A DNA stretch of 64,000 nt. It comes from Sapria himalayana. Its lineage: Eukaryota; Streptophyta; Magnoliopsida; Malpighiales; Rafflesiaceae. Within the stretch, counting starts at the first letter, position 1, and each line of letters begins with the position of its first letter. The position numbers and the translations under genes are program-made. The stretch is from the NCBI GenBank assembly GCA_029783825.1, contig JAREIK010018588.1:1-64000 (forward strand), written 5' to 3'. Below the pieces are notes generated by a model. That model was not told the DNA's origin and made no database searches. It was given only the letters and a program-made list of their open reading frames with translations. This document shows positions 36,331 through 48,421 of the stretch, one piece after another.

Positions 36331-38917
36331 TCAGTCAGTCTATCTGTGTGCATGTATATGTGTGTTAGTATGTTTATCTATGTGTCTGTCTTTATGAGTG
36401 TCTATATGTGTGTGTGTCTGTCTGTCTATGTGTCTGTCTGATTAACTATCTATATGTATATGTGTCTGTGTCTCTCTATCTGTGTTTTTGTGTGTTTATC
36501 TATATGTCAGTATATCTATCTTTTCATATGTCTGACTCTCTGTCCAACTATCTATCTATCTATCAATATATATAGTTATCTATCAATCGATCTATCTATC
36601 TATGAATCTATCAACCTATCATTCAATCAATCAATATATCTATCTATTTATCTATTTATTTGCCTATCTATCTATCTAGTTATTTGTCTATCCATCTATC
36701 TATCTATCTATATGTTTATCTGTCTATATGCCTATCTGATTATCTGGCTATCTATCTATCAGTTTATTTATCAAGCTGTCTATCTATCTATATGGGTAAC
36801 TGTCTATCTATATATGTATCTATCTTTCTATTTGACTATTTTTCTATCAGTCTATCTGACTATTTGTCCATCTTTCAATCTGTCTTTTGTATATCTATCT
36901 ATATATCTATATGTCTATATATCTTTCTATATTTGTATCTGTCTATTTGTCTATTTGTCTCTCTATCTATCTGTTTATATATATATCTGATATCTATCAA
37001 TATGTCTATCTGTTTATCTATATATCTATCTATCGGTATGTCCATCTATCTATATATCAATCTATCTAACTATTTATATATTTGTCTATTAATCTATCTA
37101 TCTATTAATCTATATATATATATATATATATATATATGTCTATTTATATCATGATCTATATATATGTCTATATATCTTTTATCTATTTGTTTATCTGCCA
37201 ATCTGTCTATCTATTAATCTATCTATGTGTTTATTTTTGTATATCTATTTTCTATCTATATGTCTTTCTATCTTTCTGTCTATCTATCTATTTATCCATC
37301 TATTTATCTGTCTATTTATATATCTAACTATTTTTAAATCTATCTAACTATTTTAAAATCTATCTATCTATGTGTATATCTTTTTATATATCTATCTATC
37401 TATAGGTCTATTTGTCTTTCTGTCTATCTGTCTTTCTATTTCTTTATCTGTCTATATGTACATCAGTCTATCTATCTGTCTATTTGTCTATCTGTCTATA
37501 TATCTATATGGTATATCTGTCTCTTTATCTTTTTGTCTATCTTTTTAGTGGTATATCTATTTATTTATCTACTTGCCTATTTATTTATCTAATTATCTAA
37601 CTATCTTTCTATCTATCTATTTGTGTATATGTCTTTTTGTATATATATATATGTATTTATTTATTTATCTTTTTGTCTATCTATCTAAATGTCTATTTGC
37701 ATATATGTCTATCTGTCTATCTTTCTATCTCTCTATCTATCTATTTGTCTACCTTTCTATCTATTTATCTATCTATCTGTTTATCTATCTGTCTGTCTGT
37801 CTATCTATCAGAAATCTATGTATATGTCTCTCATTCTATCTGTCTATCTATCTATTTGTATATATGTCAATCTATCTATATTGTCTATCTGTCTATTTAT
37901 CAATATGACTATCTTTTTATCTTTTTATTTGTGTGTATGTTTATCTATCTATATACCTATCTATCTATATGTCATCTATTAATCTGTTTATCTGTCTATT
38001 AGTTTATCTATCTATTTATCTATTTATCTATCTATCTGCCTATCTATCTGTTTGTCTATTTATATGTAAATCATTCTCTTTATCAATCTATTTGGTTTAT
38101 CTGTCTATCACTATAATTATATATCTATTTATCGATGTGTCTCTTTATCAATCGACTTGTATGGTTGTCTAATTTTATATGTATCTCTCTATTTTTATAT
38201 TTGTTTGTTTATCTATCTATCTTTCTAACTATATGTCCATCTGTCTATCCATATATCTGTCTTATGTTTTTATGTGTGTCTATCTATTTTTATATATGTC
38301 TATATGTTTGTTTGTCTATCAATCTAATTATCTATCTATCTTTATATCTTTCAATCTATCTTTCTATATAAACATATATATATATATATATATCTATCTA
38401 TTTATCTATCTATCTGTCTACCTGTCTATCTGTCTATCTATCTATATTTCTGTTTATCTAGGTATGTATCGGTGTATCTTTATATCTGTTTATCTGTCTA
38501 TTTGTTTATTTGTCTATATGTCTATTTGTCTATATGTCTATCTATTTATCTTTCTATCTATAAATCTATCTACCTTTCTAACTATCTGTCTATTTGTCTA
38601 TCATTTTATTTCTGTATCATATATCTATTTATCTATCTATATGGTCTTTATGTTTATATATCTATCTTTTATCACTTGATCTCTTTATATACCTACTTGT
38701 CTATCTGTCTATTTTTCTATATGTCATCTAATTTTCTATTTGTCTATCTGTATTTCTATCTTTCTTTATATATTTCATCTAATTTTCTATTTGTCTATCT
38801 ATCTATCTATCTATATCTCTAATTGTCTATCTCTCAGCGTCTATCATCTATCTACCAATCTAGCTATCTATCTTTTTATCTATATGTCTATCTATCTATC
38901 TCTCTATCTATCTATTT

Positions 38918-40690
38918 GTGTATGTGTGTTTGTTTTTCTATCTATATGTGTGTCTATGTGACTGTATGTGTGTGTGTGTGTATGTGCGTCTGTGTCTAAA
39001 TGTTTGTCTGTTTATTTTCTGTGTCACTATATCTGTTTGTCTTTCTATCTTTTTATTTTTTTGTCTATTTGTTTATATACCTATCTATCTATATATGTAG
39101 CTAGCTATCTATCTATCTCTCGATTGATCTAGCTATCTATCTGCCTATCTACCTATCTATCTTTCTAACTATTTATCTACCTAACTATCTATATGGCTAT
39201 CTATCTATTTTTCTTTATGTGTATCTGTCTATTTGGATATCAGCCTATTTGGCTATATTGGTATATGGATATTTTTCTATCTATTTATTTATCTATTTAT
39301 CTTTTTTTCTATCTATATATCAGCATATTTGTCTATCTTTAAATCTATCTATCTATCAATATGTTCATATGTCTATTTATCTAAATGTCTATCTATCAAT
39401 TTGTATATCGATCTATCTGTCTATATGTCAATCAATCTATATGTCTATCTAATTACTATATATCAGTCTATCTATCTATATGTTTATCTAACAATTTGTC
39501 TATCTATTTATTTTTGTCTATCTATTTTCTATTTATCTGTCTATCAGTCTATATGTCTATCTATCCATCCTTCTATCTAGCTATTTGTCTATTTTTCTAT
39601 CTGTCCATCTATTATTTATCTATCGTGCATCAATCTATATGTATATGTGTCTATCTATATATCTATATATCTAAATGGTATATTTGTCTATCTTTCTATT
39701 TGTATATCTATTTATTAGTTTATCTTTTTATCTATTGACTTGTCAATCTATCTAACTATCTGACTATCTTTCTATCGATCTATTTGATCATATGTCTATC
39801 TATCTATCTATCTATCTATTTGTCTATCTGCTTATCTATGTATATATCTATCTATCTATCTATTTGCATCTGTGTTTGTTTTTATATCTATCTGTGTGTC
39901 TATGTGACTGTCTATGTATGTGTCTATGCTTCTGTGTGTCTATTTTTCTATTTGACTATTTTCTATGTGTCTTTATATCAGTTTGTCTTTTAGGTTGTTT
40001 GTCTATTTATCCATCGATCTATGTAGCAAACTATCTATCTATTTATCTATTGATTGATCTAGCTAGCTATCTATCTTTCTGCCTATCTATCTTTCTATGT
40101 ATACATCAGCCTAACTATCTATATGTATATCTGTGTATCTGTGTATCTTTCTATCTTTCTATCAACTTATTTTTCTATATTGCTATATGGATATTAGTCT
40201 ATCTATCTATCAACCTATCTATCTATCTTTAAACCTATCTATCTGTCTATATGTTTATATGACTATCTATCTATCAGACTATCTATCTATTTGTAAATCT
40301 ATTTATCTATCTTTCAATCAATGTATCTATCTATCTAACTACTATATAGCTGTCTATCTATCTATTTGTTTATCTGATAAACTTTCTATCTATTTATTTT
40401 TGTATATATATCTTATGTTTATATGTCAATCTATCTATCTATCTGTCTATCTATCTATCTATCTATCATCTGTCTATCTATTTATTAGTCTATTTGTATA
40501 TCTATCTAACTATTATCTTTCTATCTATCTATTTGTCTATGTATTTATTTATCTATCAACCTATATGGTCTATCTGTCTATCTATCTATCTATCTATCTA
40601 TATATTTATTAGTTTATCTTTTTTTCTATCAACTTGTCTATCTAACTATATATCTGATTATATTTCTATGTGTCTATTTGTGTATTTGTG
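38918..40690 (-). repeat. Two adjacent higher-order units of about 0.9 kb
   Basis: Each unit starts with a TG-rich block and then has ATGTAG (39095 and 40021), CGATTGATCTAGCTA or GATTGATCTAGCTAGC, a TATATGGATATT core (39262 and 40193), AACTACTATATA-like sequence (39451 and 40337) and AGTTTATCTTTTT (39717 and 40611). The shift falls from about 930 to about 890 bp along the unit because of small indels. Confidence 0.85.
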
Positions 40691-40748
40691 TATTTATCTA
40701 TCTATCTATTTGTCTATCTGCATATTTATGTATCTGTCTATCTATCTG

Positions 40749-40789
<41 letters not shown>

Positions 40790-42389
40790 TATCTGCCTAT
40801 CTATCTCTATATCTTTATTTCTATATATATGTCTATCTAACTATTTTTATATCAGTCTATCAGTATATCTATCTATATTTTCTATCTGTTTATCTTTCTA
40901 TCTATATATCTATTTATCAGTTTATATCTTTATTTATCTACTTGTCTATCTATCTATGTTTAAATTTGACTATCTTTCTATTTATCTATTGGTGTATATA
41001 TCTATCTATCTATCTATCTGCATATCTATGTATCTTTCTATCTGTCTACCTGTCTATCTATCTATCTATCTATCTGTCTGTCTGTTTATCCTTTCTGTTT
41101 GTCTGTTTTTCTGTCTCTCTATCTATTGCTCTATCTCTCTATTTGTCTATCTATCTATTTATCTATCAATCTATCTAACTATATTTTTTATCTGTCTATC
41201 TCTCTATTTGTAAAATTATTTATTGGGTTATATCTTTATCTATCTACTTGACTATCTGTCTATGTATAAATGTGACTATATTTCTATCTGATTATTTGTG
41301 TATATGTCTATCTATCTATCTATCTATCTGTTTGTCTGTTTATCTATCTATCTTTCTTTCTTTATATCTTTCTAATTATCTATTTCTTTATCTATCTATA
41401 TGTCTTTATAGTTATCTGTCTATCTATCTATCAATCTATCTATATATCTATCTATCTTTCTTTTTATATGGTTTATATGACTATCTCTATATATTTCTAT
41501 TTGATAATATGTCTATCTATATATCTATCTATCTCTCTTTTATCTATCTATCTATCTGACTATTTTTCTATCTAACTATTTGTCTTTTATATACCTGTCT
41601 ATCTGTCTATTTGTCTATATATCTATTTGTCTATCATTCTATATGTTAATCTTTTTATCTATCTATCTATCTGTATGTTTATCTGTCTGTCTCTCTGCCT
41701 ATCTATCTATATGATTATCTACCTTTCTGTCTATCTATCTATTAATTTATCTATCTATCTTTCTATTAGTTTATCTTTCTATCTGTATATTTGTCTATCT
41801 TTCTATCAATCTATATGTCTATATGTATATCTGTCAATCTATCAATTTGTCTGTCTGTTTATCTCTTAATCTGTCTATGTGACTACTATCGATCTATTTA
41901 TCTATCTATCTGTCTGTCCGTCCATCTGTCTATCTATTTATCTGTTTATATGTCTATTTTTCAATTGTGAATCTGTTTATCTATTTATTAGTCAATATAT
42001 CTATATATCAATCTATCAAGTTGTCTTTCTGTTTATCATTCTATATGTCTATATGTCTTTCGGTTTATCTATCTATCTCTTTATTTTTATATTTGTCTAT
42101 CTGTCTAAATGTCTATATGTCTACCAGTCTATATGGTCAAATATAAATTTCTATATCTCTCTATCTATATGATCAAAATATATATCTGTCTATTTATCTA
42201 TCTATCTATTTACATGTCAAGTTGTTTATTTTTCTATCTCTCTATCTATCGATTGCTCTATCTGTTTATCTGTCTATTTGTCTATTTCTCTATCTATAAA
42301 TTCATTTATCTATCTAATTGTCTATATGTCTATCTATATATCTGTCTATCTATCTTTTGTCTATCTGTCTATCTATCTATATATTTATC

Positions 42390-42432
42390 TATATGTCGAT
42401 TTATATGCCGATTTATATGCTGATTTATCTAT
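42390..42432 (-). repeat. 14-bp tandem repeat breaking the tetranucleotide register
   Basis: TATATGCCGATT-like units (ATGTCGATTTAT, ATGCCGATTTAT, ATGCTGATTTAT) repeat three times with a 14-bp period. Another single copy (TATATGCCGATTTATT) lies near 42455. Fourteen is not a multiple of four, so each unit shifts the satellite phase by two bases. The CG dinucleotide is unusual in this array. Confidence 0.85.
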
Positions 42433-45400
42433 CTACCTATCTATGTATATGTTTATATGCCGATTTATTTATCTTCTATATATCTATCTATCTATCTATA
42501 TGTCTATTTATATGTCTATCTATCTATATGTCTATATGTCTATCTATCTATTAATCTAACTATCTTTAGGTCAATCTGTCTTCTATATATCTATATATCT
42601 ATCTGTCTATCTGTCTATGTGTCTATTTGTATGTTTCTCTATCTTTTTATCTATTTTCCTATTTATCTGTCTATCTACCTATGTATCTATTTGGCTATCT
42701 ACCTATTTGTCTATTTGTCTATCTGTATATCTATCTATCTGTTAATCTATTAATCTATCTTTCTTTCTATCTATCTATCTGCCTATCTAACTAATGTCGA
42801 TCTAGTTATCTATCTTTCTGTCTATCTGTTTATCTCTCTATATATCTATATGTCTATCAGTGAATCTAGTTATCAGTATATCTGTTTATTAGTATATCTA
42901 TTTATCTGTCTATTTGTCAATTTGTCTTTTAGTCTTTCTTTTTATATGTCTATTTGTCTTTATATAAATATATCTGTCTGTCTAAATGTCTAGCAGTCTA
43001 TCTATTTTGCTGTCTATCTTTTTATCTATCTATCTGTGATTCTGTCTATTATCTAAATATCTATTTGTCTGTCTGTCTGTTTGTCTATCTATCTATCTTT
43101 CTATCTGTATATTTATCTATCTGTTTATCTATCTAACTCTTTATTTCTATATCTGTCTATGTGTCTATTTATCTATGTGTCAATCTATCTATATGTCTAT
43201 ATGTCTATCTATCTATCTTTTTATCTATTTATCTATCTATCAATCTACCTATCTATATATCTTTCTATCTATCTGTCTATCTTTCTTTCATAATATCTAT
43301 CTATTTGTTTATCTATCTATATGTCTATTTGTCTATCTGTGAATCAATTTATCTATTTATTTATATATATGTGTATATGTCTATATAGTCTATATATATA
43401 TATATATCTATCTGTTTGTCTATCTTTCTATCTGTCTATTTGTGTATATGTCGATCTATCTATCTATCTTTCTACCTGTATGTCTGTCTATCTATTTATC
43501 AATCTTTCTTTTTATCTGTCTAGCTATTTATTTCATTAACTATCTATATGTCTTTATGTTTATCTATCTATCTGTCTATATATATATATATATATATATC
43601 TATTTATCTCCCTATCTATCTCTTTTTCTATCTATCTATCTATCTTTCTTTCTATTAATCTCTCTATCTATATGGTCTATATATCTATCTTTATATATGT
43701 TTATTTTTCTATATGTCTATCATTATATCTTTATATCTATCATTTATCTATCTATTTATCTGTCTATTTGCCTATCTGACTATTTGTCTTGTGTATACCT
43801 ATCTATCTATTAATTTGTCTATATATCTATTTGTCTATCTTTCTATTTGTTAAATTATTTATTTATCTATCTTTCTATCTTGCTGTCTATCTGTCAATCT
43901 CTCTATAAGTCTATTTGTCTATTTGTCTATCTTTATATCATTCTATATGTCAATATGTGTATCTGTTAATCTATCAATTTGTCTATCTGCCTATCTCTCT
44001 ATCTGTCTATCTGACTACTATCGATCTATTTATCTGTCTATCTATCTATCTTTATATCTGTATATATGTCTAAATGTCAATTATGAATCTTGCTATCTAC
44101 CTATTTTTCTATATGTTTATTAGTCTATCTATCTATATATCAATCAATCGATCTATCTTTCTGTCTATAATTCAAAATGTCTTTTAGTCTATCTATTATC
44201 TCTTTATTTGTATATCTTTCTATCTATTTATTTGTCTATCTATCTATCTGTCTATCAATCTATATAGTCTAAATATAAATCTCTCTATCTATCTATTGAT
44301 CTATATGATCAAAATATATATCTATCTATTTGTTTATCTATCTATTTATCTGTCTATCTATTTATCAATCTATCTCTCTATTTATTGATTTGTCTATCTG
44401 TCTATCTCTCTTTCTGTCTTTCTATCTGTCTATATATAAAATTGTCTATCTATTTCTATCTATAAGTATATCTATTTATCTATTTATCTATATTTTGTCT
44501 ATCTGTCTATCAGTCTATTTATCTTTTATATATCTATCTATCTATTTATCATATGTATATCTATCTGTCTGTCAGTCAGTCTATCTACCTATCTATTTAT
44601 CTGTCTATGTGTCTATCTATCTATCTATCTAACTATTCGTCTGTCTATTTGTCTTCTATATATCTATTTATCTGTCTATCAGTCTTTTTGTCTTTTTGTA
44701 TATATGTCCATCTATTTATCTTTCTATCTGTCTATTTACCTCTATGTCTATCTTGCTATGTACCTATTTGTCTATTTGTCTATATGTCTTTCTGTCTATC
44801 TTTCTATCTATCTGACTATTAGTCTATATGTAAAAATGTCTATCTGTTAATCTATCAATCTGTCTTTATATTTATCTTTCTATCTGTCTATCTAACTAAT
44901 GCCGATTTATTTATCTGTCTATCTATTTATATATCTATATGTCTATCAGTGAATATGGCTTTCTACCTATCTCTCTATCTATTTCTTAGTCTATCTATCT
45001 TCTCTTTCTGTCTATCTGTCAATTTGTCTTTCTGTCTAACATTCTATATGTCTATATATCTTTCTATAAATCTGTCTATTTGTCTAAATGTCTAGTAGTC
45101 TATCTGTTTAGTTCTCTATCTTTTTATATTTCTATCTGTTATTCTATCTATTTGTCTATATATCTGTCTATCTCTCTATCTGTCTATATTATTTATTTGT
45201 CTATTTATCTATCTTTTTATTTATATATATCTCTACGTGTCTATTTATCTATCTGTCAATCTATCTATCTATTTGTATATTTTAGATCTCTTTATTTGTT
45301 TGTCTATCTATCTATCTTTCTATCTATCTATATATATATCTATCTATCTTTCTTTCGTTGTATCTATCTATCTATTTGTCAATCTATTTATATATCATTA

Positions 45401-46335
45401 TGTCTATCTATCTATATGGTCTAAATATATATATGTCTATCTATCTATCTGTATTTATATCTATCTATCTATCTATTTTTATATATTTCTAACTATCTAT
45501 CTATCTAACTACCTGTATGTTTCTCTATCTATCTGTCTATCTATCTATTGGTCTATTTGTCTTTCTGTCTACTTGTCTATCTGTCTTTCTATCTGTATGT
45601 CTGTATCTCTATTTTTCTATCTATTTGTCTATCTATATATATATATATATCTATCTATCTTTTTATATATATATATAATTTTTTTGTCTATATGACTATC
45701 CTATATTTATCTATGTGTCTATTTTGAATTTGTAAATCAGTCAATCTATCTATCTATCTCTCAATTAATCAACCTATCGATTTATTTATCTATCTATCAC
45801 TCTATTTGTCTATCTTTCAAACTGTCTATCTATCTATCTGCCTGTCTATCTATCTATTTGTCTGTCTGTCTATCTATCTATCTGACTATATGTATATATA
45901 TATCTATCTTTCTACTATCTATATTTCTATCTATTTATCTAATTTGTCTATTTGGATATATGTCAATCTGTCTATCTGTATATCTATCAGTCAATTAGTC
46001 TATCTGTCTATCTGACTATCTATCTATCTGACTACCTGTCTATCTAACTATTTATTTATCTGTCTATCTATCTTTCTGTCTATTTGTCTGTCTATCTATC
46101 TATATGTCTAAATGTCTATCTATCTATCTATATATCTACCTATCTACCTATCTTTATATATGTCTATCAGTCTATCTATCTATTTATTTATCTATCTATT
46201 AGTCTATATGTCTATATGTCTATCTATCAATCTATCAATCTGTCTATCTATCTATCTGTCTATCTGTTTATCTATTTATCTGTTTATCTATTTATCTGTA
46301 TATCTGACAATTTATATTTCTATCTATATCTATAT

Positions 46336-48004
46336 ATCTGCCCAAATTCTTTTGTTTCCTTGAAAAGTCGCAACCCTGTAATGTTTGGTGCTAATCCTTA
46401 GCATAAATTAAACTCAACCATATTTAAGACATGCTAAGTAGTTGGAAAAAAAGGCTAGATATTACCATTTGACAACCAATTATTTTCCAAGGTGAGCGTG
46501 CAATCACATTGGACATCATTGCATCTGCATGAAATCTCGTGGAACATTCTACATATCTTTTATGGCTATTCCTCTTTTAAACATTCAATCTGGGAGGATA
46601 AATGCACAGCACAATTATGGACAATAAACACTATGTGTCCAAGAATAGTTTAAATATATAGAAATGTTGTTGGTAAGATACCTTAAGGTGTGCCATTTCC
46701 TGTTAGAAATGGACACAAAATCCTTTGTTAGATTTGGGCACTCAATTAGTATAGAACTCAATAGAGAACAAATCCATCTAGCCTTGTCTTCAGAATTATT
46801 AGCTCTCAACTACATAGAATGATTGTAGTTATAGTTATAGGGATGAAGAAGACCTGTATAGCAACAAAATGATTCATACCTTAAGCTGATCATGATGATT
46901 TAAAGTATTGTATAGCATGAAAATGAAGAATATATGTAAATAGAACATGACGATTTCAATCAACAAATAGGTAAAAAACTCTCAAGGAGTTTGGAGAGAG
47001 ATGAAACAGTACTCACATGTGCTTATTTTTCTATTAACAATTACTCTGTCATTATTAGTGACACGGATGCGTGAGTCTATTATTGTATTTATTTGTTCTT
47101 GATATGATGCTTCGATTAGCCATGTCAATGAACATAAAAATGCAAACAAAACCATGAACCATGAATCTGAGAAGAAGACAACTAATTTTTAGTAAAATTC
47201 ATAATGTTCACCAAACTGTCATAAAGATTTAAGCATTTAACAAGTGTACTTACTACATATTACTTATAATAAAATTTTAATGCTTAATGAAATTTATGAT
47301 TATTAGTTAATGCAATTTTAATGGTTATTTTTTGTAATAATAATTATTAATTAATCAATTTAATTACAGAAATAAAAAATTAATATTGGCTAAAAAAATG
47401 AAGAAAAAAAATATCACAAATAACCATGAAAACTAATAATTGGTAATCAAATTTTTATATTATTTCATTAATTAAAAAAACATATTATTTAATATAACCA
47501 TAAATAAATTATATAAATGTTACTGATACAAAAATTTTAACATTTCATATTATTTAGAGTTTATGGATAAATTTATAATATAATTTCATAAATATAAAAA
47601 ATAATATGATATTATAAAAAAGTATTACATAAATAAATATAAATAAATAAATAAATATATATATATATATATATACTATGGTTATAAATTTTTATGAATT
47701 CATATTATTTTTTATGAATATAATATGAAATAATTTTAAAGGCATAAAATTACATTTTATTTGATATAATTTAAAATTTATAAAATTCCAAATATTATTT
47801 AAAGTGAGATCATTAAAAAAGTTATATTTATTATTTTAATAAAAATGGAATATTAAAAGCTATAAGTAAAAATCTTACTCAATTATTTAATTATTATAAA
47901 TTTGAGTATGGGAAAAAAACTTGAATTCATATCAACTTAGGGGCAAATTATATTTTTATTTAAGACAAATTACCTAGCTAAATGCATATATTTTGTAAAA
48001 ATTT
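46336..48004. other. Unique AT-rich DNA between satellite and right inverted terminal region
   Basis: The first 500 bp are of moderate GC content and contain the exon-like piece at 46681-46809. The stretch 47260-47960 is strongly AT-rich with a TATATA tract near 47656. No complete gene is visible. The + strand frame running out of the satellite into 46401 simply continues the satellite reading frame. Confidence 0.7.
46681..46809 (-). pseudogene. Exon-like gene fragment, possibly PH-domain type
   Basis: The minus strand reads LRANNSEDKARWICSLLSSI and then LIECPNLTKDFVSISNRKWH, preceded by ATGTAG and followed by GTATCT, which would serve as splice sites. The pattern LRA-x-x-x-ED-x-A-x-W-x-x-x-L is seen in the C-terminal helix of PH domains such as those of oxysterol-binding-protein relatives. 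Assignment on one short helix is weak. If correct, it is a second captured host exon inside the putative composite element. No neighbouring exons were recognised. Confidence 0.3.
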
Positions 48005-48342
48005 TTATTTAAGGACTAATCACTTGCAATTAATAAATAATCATAAAAAAATTCATATAATTATTTAGCGATGGATTTTGTCTAGATCTAATTAGCTAAG
48101 AAGAATGTGTCGTTAAAGTCGTTACTAAAATTGCAACCATTCTGTGCATTAAAATCTACGATAATATTAGCAGGGACATTTTTTAATTGAAAATTTCCAT
48201 CTCTTATCCATCACAAATTTGTAATTCAATGTGAAAGCTAACATCTCTTGCAATTCCTTAGCTAATCTCTCACAAATTAGCTAGGAATTATTTCCCTAGC
48301 TAAATTTAAATAGGTAAATAGATATTTTCTTCTAGTACAGTG
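48005..48342 (-). repeat. Right inverted terminal region of the putative composite element
   Basis: Read on the minus strand from the right, it gives TACTAGAAGAAAATATC (from 48337) and TTTAGCTAGGGAAA, and further in CTAATTAGATC, GACAAAATCCATCG, CTAAATAATTAT and TTGCAAGTGATT. These match 31351-31790 in order. The outermost bases (CACTG from 48342, or TACTA from 48337) do not agree perfectly with CACTAAAA at 31351. No target-site duplication was recognised. Confidence 0.75.
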
Positions 48343-48375
48343 TTTGTGTGCCTATCTATCTATCTTTTTGTATGT

Positions 48376-48421
48376 CTATCTATCCATCTATCTATTTTTG
48401 GTAGATAGATAGGTGGATAGA
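48376..48421. repeat. Foldback with local polarity switch
   Basis: GTCTATCTATCCATCTATC, then a short TATTTTTG spacer, then GTAGATAGATAGGTGGATAG form an imperfect inverted repeat. The right arm is GATA on the + strand and continues to about 48433, after which TATC resumes. It is the only clear polarity flip inside a satellite block, and it lies 34 bases outside the right terminal region. Confidence 0.85.

Larger units (their letters stand above)
35270..46335 (-). repeat. Degenerate GATA satellite, block 3, inverted (TATC on + strand)
   Basis: TATC/TGTC/TTTC monomers fill the whole stretch, so polarity is opposite to the blocks left of 31350. TG-rich blocks occur near 36295-36500, 38918-39030 and 39868-39990; they are the reverse complements of the CA-rich blocks of block 2. 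The landmark ATATGGT followed by TTTATC...CTACTTGTC recurs near 37506-37580, 38640-38705, 39693-39745 and 40565-40640. A related pair in reversed order (ACTAGTC and ATGGTC) lies at 35996-36110. No gene is present. Confidence 0.96.
31351..48342. mobile_element. Putative 17-kb composite element bounded by inverted terminal regions
   Basis: The ends are homologous in inverted orientation over several hundred bases (31351-31790 and 48005-48342), and each begins with a CACTA-like word beside satellite. The interior holds AT-rich unique DNA, a MYB exon (33997-34126), a second exon-like fragment (46681-46809) and 11 kb of TATC satellite. The outer flanks have opposite satellite polarity, which a simple insertion does not explain. 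Inversion at one end, or two separate element ends in opposite orientation, would also fit. I see no transposase in the interior, so if it is an element it is non-autonomous. Confidence 0.5.
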
